DNA of 64,000 nucleotides. Source: CAZHAX01 sp964530325. Its GTDB lineage: Bacteria > Chloroflexota > Anaerolineae > B4-G1. Positions within the stretch are counted from its first letter, which is position 1. The number at the start of each line of letters is the position of its first letter. Positions 41,962 to 49,000 of the stretch are shown one piece after another. The translations under genes and the position numbers were made by a program. The notes under the pieces were generated by a model. The model was not told the DNA's origin. It was given only the letters and a program-made list of their open reading frames with translations, and did no database searches. The stretch is taken from NCBI GenBank assembly GCA_964530325.1, contig CAZHAX010000012.1:37544-101543 (forward strand), given 5' to 3'.

Positions 41962-42594
41962 ATGAGCGATCACGAACCCCGCCTACCTGAGGTTCCCCCC
42001 GAGCTGCAGGGCAACGTGCGCCTGATGCCCTGGGACAAGCTCTACAACTGGAGCCGCAAGCGGTCCTTGTGGCCCATGTTCTTCGGGTTGGCTTGCTGTG
42101 CTTTCGAGATGATAGCCACGTTCGATGCCCGCTTCGACCTGGCCCGCTTTGGGATGGAGATCATGAGGGCCAGCCCGCGCCAGGCGGACCTCTTGATAGT
42201 CTCTGGTACAATCACCAAGAAGATGGCTCCCCAGCTGGTGCGCCTGTATAACCAGATGGCCGAGCCGAAGTACGTGATCGCTCAAGGGGCGTGTGCCATC
42301 TCCGGCGGCCCCTTCAAGGAGGCATACAACGTCGTCTCCGGGGCGGACAAGCTCATCCCGGTAGATATCTACCTGCCGGGGTGCCCGCCCAGGCCGGAGG
42401 CGCTGTTCCACGCTGTCTTTCAACTTCACGCCAGGATCGATCGCGAGCGCATAAGCGACGTTCGCTGGTACCAGAAGGGCGATGAAGAGGGGATTCCGGT
42501 TCCGGCGCTGGGGCCCGACCTCGTTGACTATCGCCTGGAGAAGCAGATAGCTGCGGCTGGCCGTCGCAGAGCGGCCAAGGAGGGAGAGTCGTGA
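41962..42594 (+). CDS. nuoB: NADH-quinone oxidoreductase subunit B
   Basis: A 210-residue subunit of the complex I connecting module. It carries the terminal [4Fe-4S] cluster N2 that passes electrons to quinone. The four cysteine ligands are present: the adjacent pair in GLACCAFEM, one in VIAQGACAISGG and one in YLPGCPPRPEAL. The C-terminus is extended by a basic tail (RRRAAKEGES). The gene overlaps nuoCD by 4 bp. nuoA, which normally precedes nuoB, is not present; the kinase gene lies upstream in the opposite direction. Confidence 0.95.
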   Translation: MSDHEPRLPEVPPELQGNVRLMPWDKLYNWSRKRSLWPMFFGLACCAFEMIATFDARFDLARFGMEIMRASPRQADLLIVSGTITKKMAPQLVRLYNQMAEPKYVIAQGACAISGGPFKEAYNVVSGADKLIPVDIYLPGCPPRPEALFHAVFQLHARIDRERISDVRWYQKGDEEGIPVPALGPDLVDYRLEKQIAAAGRRRAAKEGES

Positions 42595-44357
42595 GCGAGG
42601 GGGCCCCCGAAGTCAAGGTCTCCCGGTCGACGAGCGAGCTACACTCTCTACTGAGCGAGCGCTTCTCCGGCGCGGTGCGGCCCGCCGAGCACGAGGGGCT
42701 CGTCGTCGCAGCCGATCGCCTCGTCGATGTGGCCAACTACCTACGAGATGACCATGGCTATTCGTACCTGGCCTGCGTGACCGGCGTCGACTACCCCGAG
42801 CCGGCCTCTGGTCATCCGGCACGCTTCGAGGTCGTATATCACGCCTGCCGCAGCGAGGGGGAGCCAATCGTGCTGCGTGTCCACGCCGACCGGGCGGACC
42901 CTGTAGTCCCCTCTCTGGTGCCCGTTTGGCCAGCGGCCGGTTTCCAGGAGCGGGAGGTCTGGGACCTGGTGGGCGTTCGCTTCGACGGCCATCCGGATCT
43001 CCGGCGCATCCTCTTGTGGGAGGGGTTTGACGGCCATCCGCTGCGCAAGGACTGGCATGAGGCCTACTACGAGGCGGACCAGAAGCCCTTCCCCAGCCGC
43101 TATCCCGAAGGGAAGCCGGCAGCGGCGGAAGAGGGTACTCCGTGGAAGCGGAACCTGCGCCTGCCGCCCGGCTGGTCGGTCAAGGGGTGGCAGCCGGAGG
43201 ACGAGGCTGTCTATGGCACGTTGGACGAGGAGGAGGGCGGCAACGGGCGTGTGGCAGGCACGGACCGGGTGGTGATCAACATGGGGCCCCAGCACCCGAG
43301 CACGCACGGCGTGCTTAGGCTGGTTGCCCTCCTGGATGGTGAGACGATCAAGGAGTTGCGGCCGGTGCTGGGCTACCTGCACCGCTGCCACGAGAAGATC
43401 GGAGAGCGGAACACCTGGCTGGGCAACATGCCGTACACCGACCGTCTCGACTATATCACCTCCATGGCCAACAACTTCGGCTACGCGCTGGCGGTGGAGA
43501 AGCTGCTGGATATCGACGTGCCGGAGAGGGCGCATTATATCCGGGTGATCATGGCCGAGCTGACCCGGGTGATCAACCACATGGTCTCGATCGGCTTCGT
43601 CTGCAACGACCTGGGCAACTACTTCACGGGAATGCTATACGCGCTGCAAGAACGTGAGCTGATCCTAGATCTCTTCGAGATGACGGCTGGGTCCCGCATG
43701 ATGTGCAATTACTACCGCTTCGGTGGCGTCGCGCGCGATGTGCCGGAGGGCTTTGTGCCGATGGCGAAGGAGCTGGTGAACGAGCGCCTGCCGCGGCGCA
43801 TCGACGAGCTGGAGACATTTGCCGTGGGCAACGACATCTTCCGAGCCAGGACGATGGGCGTTGGCGTGCTGCCGGCAGACGTCGCGGTTGCTTACGGCTG
43901 CACGGGGCCGCTGCTGCGGGCGAGCGGTGTGCCCTACGACGTGCGACGCGCCGACCCCTATTCAATCTACGACACGTTCGATTGGGACGTCGTGGTACGA
44001 TACGAGGGTGACGTGATGGATCGGGTCATGGTCCGCTTCGGCGAGCTGCGCCAGTCGCTGCGTATTCTGAAGCAGGCCCTGGAACGGCTGCCCGCAGGTC
44101 CGATCGATTCCGGCAAGAAGCGGCACAACGTGAAGGTGCCCGAGGGCGAGGCCTACGGCCGCATCGAGCATCCCAAGGGGGAACTCGGGTTCTTCCTGGT
44201 GAGCGACGGCGGCCGAAACCCCTACCGCTACCACGTTCGCGCTCCGAGCTTCGTCAACCTGGGCGTCTTAGGCTACCTGGCCCGGGGGCAGAAGATAGCG
44301 GACATAGTGGCGATCCTGGGTAGCATAGACATCACTCTGGGCGAGGTCGATCGATGA
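42591..44357 (+). CDS. nuoCD: NADH-quinone oxidoreductase fused subunits C/D
   Basis: A 588-residue fusion. The NuoC part (about 1-185) has WDLVGVRFDGHPDLRRILL and GHPLRKDWHE. A linker leads to the 49-kDa NuoD part (about 222-588) with INMGPQHPSTHGVLRL, the quinone-site YLHRCHEKIGE, and the C-terminal PSFVNLGVL, DIVAILGSIDITLGEVDR. The [NiFe]-hydrogenase CxxC pairs are absent, so it is a true NuoD, not a hydrogenase large subunit. It starts with GTG at 42591 inside the nuoB stop and overlaps nuoI by 4 bp. C/D fusions are known in several phyla. Confidence 0.95.
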   Translation: MSEGAPEVKVSRSTSELHSLLSERFSGAVRPAEHEGLVVAADRLVDVANYLRDDHGYSYLACVTGVDYPEPASGHPARFEVVYHACRSEGEPIVLRVHADRADPVVPSLVPVWPAAGFQEREVWDLVGVRFDGHPDLRRILLWEGFDGHPLRKDWHEAYYEADQKPFPSRYPEGKPAAAEEGTPWKRNLRLPPGWSVKGWQPEDEAVYGTLDEEEGGNGRVAGTDRVVINMGPQHPSTHGVLRLVALLDGETIKELRPVLGYLHRCHEKIGERNTWLGNMPYTDRLDYITSMANNFGYALAVEKLLDIDVPERAHYIRVIMAELTRVINHMVSIGFVCNDLGNYFTGMLYALQERELILDLFEMTAGSRMMCNYYRFGGVARDVPEGFVPMAKELVNERLPRRIDELETFAVGNDIFRARTMGVGVLPADVAVAYGCTGPLLRASGVPYDVRRADPYSIYDTFDWDVVVRYEGDVMDRVMVRFGELRQSLRILKQALERLPAGPIDSGKKRHNVKVPEGEAYGRIEHPKGELGFFLVSDGGRNPYRYHVRAPSFVNLGVLGYLARGQKIADIVAILGSIDITLGEVDR

Positions 44358-44935
44358 CATACGGGCTCGGACTGGCCAAGTCGTTCTGGGTTACGCTTCG
44401 GCGGCTGGCGATAACCTACTGGGAGGACATCCGCTTCCTGGGCCGGCGCTATCGCCCCGAGAACCTCCCCTACCGCCAGAGCGCAAAAGGGCGCGGCGTA
44501 ATGACCGTGCAGTATCCGAAGGAACGAATGACACTCCCCGAGAACTACCGCCAGTTCCCGTTCCTCTTGGAGGAGCCGGGCGCCGACGGAATCCGCTGTG
44601 TCGCCTGTGGCATCTGCGCCCAGGTCTGCCCGCCGCAGTGCATCTGGGTCGAACGAGCCACGGATTCCCAGACTGGGAAGCCGCTGCGCAAGCCGAGCGC
44701 TTTCTACATCGACGTGAGCATGTGCATGTCCTGCGGCCTGTGCGCGGAGTTCTGTCCCTCCGACGCTATCAAGATGGACCACGACTATGAGATCGCCGCC
44801 TACCAGCGGTCCTTCCTTTGGGGGCTGGATAGGCTCGTCAGACCGCTCGACCATCACGCACAGATCCACCCTAAGGCGCACAGTGCGGAACAGGCCGAGC
44901 GGCGGAGGAAGGCCGCTCAGGCGAAGGATGGCTGA
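44354..44935 (+). CDS. nuoI: NADH-quinone oxidoreductase subunit I (2[4Fe-4S] ferredoxin type)
   Basis: A 193-residue subunit holding clusters N6a and N6b. Both cysteine motifs are intact: CVACGICAQVCPPQC and CMSCGLCAEFCPSDA. The N-terminal amphipathic segment (FWVTLRRLAITYWEDIRFLG) docks on the membrane arm, and the C-terminus is an Ala/Lys-rich tail. nuoH, which normally lies between nuoD and nuoI, is missing here. The end of the gene overlaps the PSP1 gene by 8 bp. Confidence 0.95.
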   Translation: MTYGLGLAKSFWVTLRRLAITYWEDIRFLGRRYRPENLPYRQSAKGRGVMTVQYPKERMTLPENYRQFPFLLEEPGADGIRCVACGICAQVCPPQCIWVERATDSQTGKPLRKPSAFYIDVSMCMSCGLCAEFCPSDAIKMDHDYEIAAYQRSFLWGLDRLVRPLDHHAQIHPKAHSAEQAERRRKAAQAKDG

Positions 44936-45776
44936 GGTCCCTGAGCAGGAGTCGCCCTCTGGTTCCGCCAGCCCCAAGGATCTGGTTGCTGGCGTGCGCT
45001 TCCACGCCACCGGCAAGGTCTACCACTTCGACGCCTCGGGTCACGCCGATCTGGAGAATGGTGACTTCGTGCTGGTGGAAACGTCTCGCGGACTTGAGCT
45101 GGGCGAGGTGCTCACCGTGCGGCCTGCTCGCGGAGGGGAGAAGGTCGGGTCTCTCAAGCCAATCCGCCGGCGGGCGACCGGCCGCGACCTGGCACTACGC
45201 CAGCGCCGGCAGGAAAAGGCGGAGGAAGCTCTCAGGCTTGCCCGGGACCTGGCCAAGGAGCTCGATCTCCCTCTCAAGATCGCCGCGGCAGACTACACCT
45301 ATGATGGCCGCAGGCTCACCATCCTATACGTCAGCGAGGATGGTGAGAAGGGCGTGAACAAGCTGCGGGACCGGCTCCGCCGCCAGTTCGGCGGGCCGGT
45401 AACGCTGCGGCGCGTCGGTCCCCGCGACCATGCCAAGTTCCTGTCCGGGTACGGTGCCTGTGGGGAAGTGAGGTGCTGCTCCCGGTTCCTGAGCGAGTTC
45501 CAGTCCGTGTCGATGAAGATGGCGAAGGCTCAGGGCGTATCCCTGAACCCCTCGGAGATCACGGGCATGTGCGGCAGGCTCCGCTGCTGTCTGGTCTACG
45601 AGCATGAGCAGTATGCCGAGGCCTGCAAGTCGATGCCCCCGGTCAAGAAGCGCGTGCGCACCCCGCACGGTGAGGGCAGGGTGGTCGGCCTGCTGCCCCT
45701 CAAGGGGGTGGTGGTCGTGCAGATCGAGGATCGGAGAGTGGAGGTGCCTGCGCAAGAGGTCGAGCGGATCAAGTAA
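44928..45776 (+). CDS. PSP1/RicT-like regulatory iron-sulfur protein
   Basis: A 282-residue protein of the PSP1 (YaaT/RicT) family. The N-terminal part GVRFHATGKVYHFDASG leads into the PSP1 domain. A conserved cysteine set follows (YGACGEVRCCSRFL; GMCGRLRCCLVYE), which in RicT binds [4Fe-4S] clusters. In Bacillus, RicT acts with RicA and RicF in RNA maturation through RNase Y. The ATG at 44928 overlaps the end of nuoI, so it is expressed with the complex I subunits. Longer in-frame readings into nuoI are rejected. A strong hairpin follows it. Confidence 0.88.
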   Translation: MAEVPEQESPSGSASPKDLVAGVRFHATGKVYHFDASGHADLENGDFVLVETSRGLELGEVLTVRPARGGEKVGSLKPIRRRATGRDLALRQRRQEKAEEALRLARDLAKELDLPLKIAAADYTYDGRRLTILYVSEDGEKGVNKLRDRLRRQFGGPVTLRRVGPRDHAKFLSGYGACGEVRCCSRFLSEFQSVSMKMAKAQGVSLNPSEITGMCGRLRCCLVYEHEQYAEACKSMPPVKKRVRTPHGEGRVVGLLPLKGVVVVQIEDRRVEVPAQEVERIK

Positions 45777-45851
45777 GGATGCTTGTCCGCCGGCGCCCCG
45801 GCGGTCAGGCGGGCACACGGCGGATCGTGTGTCGAACCGTGCAGCAGAGCA

Positions 45852-45878
45852 GCGGGCGACGGGACAGCCGTCGCCCGC
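45852..45878 (+). terminator. Hairpin terminator of the nuo/PSP1 operon
   Basis: GCGGGCGACGG (45852-45862) pairs with CCGTCGCCCGC (45868-45878) around GACAG: an 11-bp stem. It is followed by GATTGTAT, a weak U-rich tract. Confidence 0.65.
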
Positions 45879-45905
45879 GATTGTATGGGCGGCGGGCGTC
45901 GGAAG

Positions 45906-45934
45906 TTGCGCGGGGACTGGCGCAGAAGTACAAT
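45906..45934 (+). promoter_or_regulatory. Promoter of the amidohydrolase gene
   Basis: TTGCGC (45906-45911) and TACAAT (45929-45934) are 17 bp apart, about 30 bp upstream of the ATG. Confidence 0.6.
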
Positions 45935-45965
45935 GGAAACGAGAACCCGGGAGGTGGGGTGGTAG

Positions 45966-47147
45966 ATGGGCAAAGAAGGGGATTCCCTGGCCGAGGCTCA
46001 GAAGTTGCGCGAGCAGCTAGTCGCCTGGCGGCGCGACTTTCACATGCACCCGGAACTGGGATGCGAGGAGGAGCGGTCTGCCGGGGTCATCGCAGATCGG
46101 CTGCGGGAGCTCGGATACAGCGTGCAGACCGGTGTGGCCAAGACGGGCGTCGTGGGTCTGCTGGAGGGAGGTCAGAGCGGTCCTGTGGTGATGGTGCGCT
46201 TCGACATGGATGCCCTGCCCATAACCGAGGAGTCCGAGGCCGAGTATGCTTCGCAGAACCCGGGCGTGATGCACGCCTGCGGTCACGATGCCCACATGGC
46301 GATCGGGCTCGGCGTGGCCACGGTGATGGCGGGCAGGCGGGCCAAGCTGAAGGGAACGCTCAAGCTCGTCTTTCAGCCGGACGAGGAGCGCGGCGGAGGG
46401 GCCAGGCGAATGGTGGAGGAGGGCGTTCTGGACGGTCCCCGGCCGGATGTCGTCCTGGCAACCCACGTCTGGAGCGAGAAGGCTGTGGGAATAGTGGACG
46501 TGACGGCGGGACCGGTGATGGCGGCGGCCGAGAAGTGGGCCTGCACGGTGCGGGGGCGCGGTGGGCACGGCGCGATGCCCCACCAGGCAATCGACCCCGT
46601 CGTCGCCGCTGCCCAGATAGTGATGAGCCTGCAGACCGTCGTTAGCCGGAATGTCAGCCCGCTGGATACGGCAGTCGTCACCGTGGGCACGATCTCCGGC
46701 GGCGAGGCCTTCAACGTCATCCCGGCCGAGGTGGAGATGACGGGCACAATCCGCAGCTACAGCCCCGCAGTGCGCGAGCGCGTACTCGAGCGCGTGCGGC
46801 AGGTAGCGGAGGGAGTGGCAGAGGCCGGCGGGGCGCGGGCCGAGCTGGAGTTCACACCGCTTACACCAGCGCTGATAAACGATCCGCAAGTCGTCGCGGT
46901 GGTGCGCGAGGCCGCTGAGGAGGTCCTGGGGCCGGAGAACGTCAGCTCGGGGGAGCGGACCATGGGCAGCGAGGACGCGGCCTACTTCCTGCGCCAGGTG
47001 CCGGGCTGCTACTTCTTCCTTGGCTCAAGCAACCCGGAACGGGGCATCGACGCTCCACACCACAACCCGCGATTCGACATAGACGAGGACGCCCTGCCCC
47101 TGGGAGTGGCAGTGATGGCCCGGGCGGCGGCGCACTACCTGCTCTAG
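45966..47147 (+). CDS. M20 family amidohydrolase/carboxypeptidase
   Basis: A 393-residue metallohydrolase of the IAA-amino acid hydrolase/hippuricase type. The N-terminus has WRRDFHMHPELGCEE. Metal ligands lie in RFDMDALPITEE, HACGHDAHMAIGLG and FQPDEERGGGARRM (catalytic Glu pair); a lid domain (about 185-300) begins GHGAMPHQAIDPVVAAA. The C-terminal ligand region is GSEDAAYFLRQVPG with HHNPRFDIDEDAL. It probably cleaves an N-acyl amino acid or dipeptide in the cytoplasm, as no signal peptide is seen. It precedes a cyanophycinase-like gene by 18 bp. Confidence 0.93.
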   Translation: MGKEGDSLAEAQKLREQLVAWRRDFHMHPELGCEEERSAGVIADRLRELGYSVQTGVAKTGVVGLLEGGQSGPVVMVRFDMDALPITEESEAEYASQNPGVMHACGHDAHMAIGLGVATVMAGRRAKLKGTLKLVFQPDEERGGGARRMVEEGVLDGPRPDVVLATHVWSEKAVGIVDVTAGPVMAAAEKWACTVRGRGGHGAMPHQAIDPVVAAAQIVMSLQTVVSRNVSPLDTAVVTVGTISGGEAFNVIPAEVEMTGTIRSYSPAVRERVLERVRQVAEGVAEAGGARAELEFTPLTPALINDPQVVAVVREAAEEVLGPENVSSGERTMGSEDAAYFLRQVPGCYFFLGSSNPERGIDAPHHNPRFDIDEDALPLGVAVMARAAAHYLL

Positions 47148-47165
47148 GGTGAGGGCGCTGACAGG

Positions 47166-47864
47166 ATGACCAGAGCGGGGCCGCTCAATTGGCGTACCGG
47201 GGCCGGCTGGCTTGTCCTCGCCGGCGGTGGAGACTGGCGCAAGGGGGAGACTGGCGAGGTAGATGCGGCTGTCCTGGGATGGGCCGACCTGACCAGGCCG
47301 ATCGCGTTGCTGCCGACCGCCGGTATCTCTACAGCGGAAGGCGAGGAGCTGGTTGACCATTTCGTCGACCTGGGCGGGCCGAGCGGCAGCGTGGTGACCA
47401 TACGGAGCCCAGCAGGTGCACGCAAGGAAGACAACTGCGAGAGCATCGCCGGGGCCGGACTGATAGTCGTGGCTGATGGGCCCGATCCGCTGCGACTGGT
47501 GCGGGCGCTCAGCGGGCAACCGGCAATCCAGGCAATAGTGGACGCTTTTGTGTCCGGGGCAGCGGTCGTGGGTGTCGGGGCGGGAGGCGCGGCGTTCGGC
47601 GCCTGGGTAGCTGGCACAGGCAAGGGAGAGCCTGTGGAGCGTGGATGGGCCTGGCTGGAGCAGGCGATAGTAGAGCCGCACTTCGAGGGCACCGAATCGT
47701 CCGGGCGCTTGCGCACCCTGCTTCGGCGCCACCCTGACTGCCTCGGGATCGGCGTTCCGGAGGGCGGAGCGCTGGCGCTGGGCCCAGGCGGCGAAGTGGT
47801 GACCGTGGGCTCCGAGCAAGTTACGGTAGTTGTGGACGCGGAGAGGAAAACGGAATCCGGCTAG
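47166..47864 (+). CDS. Cyanophycinase-like (peptidase S51) protein lacking the nucleophile serine
   Basis: A 232-residue protein with the layout of cyanophycinase. The first strand is GWLVLAGGGDW, a central segment is IALLPTAGISTAEGEEL, and the end (CLGIGVPEGGALALGPGGEVVTVGSEQVTVVV) matches the end of S51 peptidases. The nucleophile elbow, normally G-x-S-A-G, reads VGAGGAAFGAWVAG, with glycine at the serine position. It is therefore probably inactive as a serine peptidase or does something else. It follows the M20 gene closely and may share substrate or regulation. The family call rests on visible pattern only. Confidence 0.6.
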   Translation: MTRAGPLNWRTGAGWLVLAGGGDWRKGETGEVDAAVLGWADLTRPIALLPTAGISTAEGEELVDHFVDLGGPSGSVVTIRSPAGARKEDNCESIAGAGLIVVADGPDPLRLVRALSGQPAIQAIVDAFVSGAAVVGVGAGGAAFGAWVAGTGKGEPVERGWAWLEQAIVEPHFEGTESSGRLRTLLRRHPDCLGIGVPEGGALALGPGGEVVTVGSEQVTVVVDAERKTESG

Positions 47865-47953
47865 CCGCTACGGACAGAGATGGCATCGGCTGGGCGCCTG
47901 GAGGCGCCGGAACGACGCGTCAAGAAGCCCCTCCAGGAGACCGGCCGCTTGAT

Positions 47954-49000
47954 CTAGTCGTCGTCAGGCGTCCCCTCGGGTGTATCCTCGACCGGCGTGC
48001 TCTCAGGCGTGACCGTCTGCTCCTCTGCTTGGGAAGTGGCTGTTTGCTCGGGCGTCGGCGTAGCTAGCGGCTCGAAAAGACCGTCGCGCGTGGCCTCTAC
48101 CAGCGTTCGCACGCTGTAGTCGTATGCTCTGGCGAAGTAATCGGACTGGCTAGATCTGACCACATAGGTGCCGTCGTCCTCGTCCAGCGATCCTATGATG
48201 ATTGTGATCGTCTGGTCCGGCGTGACGAGCGTCAACTGGGCCACGGGCTCCTCCATGCCGTAGCTCGAAAGCGCCGTCTTGCCCAATGGCTCCTTGATGG
48301 TGAGAGAGCTGGCCTGGGACGCAATGGATGTGACCTCCGTCTGGATCACGGCCTCTCCCTCGGCCACCTGCTCGCTGGTCCAGTCCCCCTCCTCACTCCT
48401 GGCGAATTGATATGTGCCGCTGCCATTCTCGAGGGTCAATCCGGTGATCTCGTCGATCGCTACGCCCACGTATGCAGTGTCGATCCAGGACGAGGCGTTG
48501 GCACCCACCTCCCAGCTGTAGATCCCCTCGCACAGGTACGTCTCGCTCTGACCTACAAGTCGCACGTGGCTTGCTCCGTAGATAGGAGAAGAGCCAAGCA
48601 GGAAGGCGTACTCGGTTCCGTCCTGCGTCTGGAATTCGACCCGGCGAATGAAGTCGTCTTCGGCCACCTGAAGCCGGCCGTGGCTCGTATCCGTCCGCGC
48701 CACCAGCCGGTCTGAGGAGAGAGCGACTATCTTGGCCAACACGGCGACGACCTTGGATTCGTCCGCCGGGTAGTCGTCCGCCTCAGGCAGCACCCAGGCT
48801 CCGTCCACCTGGGAGAGCGAGACTGTGTATCCGGCGGGGCCATCCGTGATCGTCAGAGACGTGACGTCACCGACCTCCAGGCCGGGGAAGAGGGGCTCGC
48901 CGCTGGCCGCCGCAGGCCGGCTAGGCCAGAAGACGACGACGCTGATGATCAGCTGGACGATGAGGGCGGCTGCCAGGATTCGGTTGTGCTTCTCTGTCAT
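47954..49000 (-). CDS. DUF4340 domain protein
   Basis: A 348-residue exported protein with an N-terminal membrane anchor (about 8-26, ILAAALIVQLIISVVVFW). A beta-rich extracytoplasmic DUF4340 domain follows (DVTSLTITDGPAGYTVSLSQ; WVLPEADDYPADESKVVAVL), and a low-complexity Thr/Pro/Glu tail (TPTPEQTATSQ... to the end). DUF4340 proteins regularly accompany GldG-type proteins and ABC transporters. Its ATG overlaps the stop of the permease/GldG gene by 4 bp and it is the last gene of that operon. The role is unknown; a substrate-binding or assembly part of the ABC complex is likely. Confidence 0.85.
   Translation of the reverse strand: MTEKHNRILAAALIVQLIISVVVFWPSRPAAASGEPLFPGLEVGDVTSLTITDGPAGYTVSLSQVDGAWVLPEADDYPADESKVVAVLAKIVALSSDRLVARTDTSHGRLQVAEDDFIRRVEFQTQDGTEYAFLLGSSPIYGASHVRLVGQSETYLCEGIYSWEVGANASSWIDTAYVGVAIDEITGLTLENGSGTYQFARSEEGDWTSEQVAEGEAVIQTEVTSIASQASSLTIKEPLGKTALSSYGMEEPVAQLTLVTPDQTITIIIGSLDEDDGTYVVRSSQSDYFARAYDYSVRTLVEATRDGLFEPLATPTPEQTATSQAEEQTVTPESTPVEDTPEGTPDDD

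Noticed and set aside
47893..47908. GGCGCC-TGGA-GGCGCC hairpin between the cyanophycinase-like and DUF4340 genes
   Set aside because: Only 6 bp and no U-run on either side; too weak to call a terminator.
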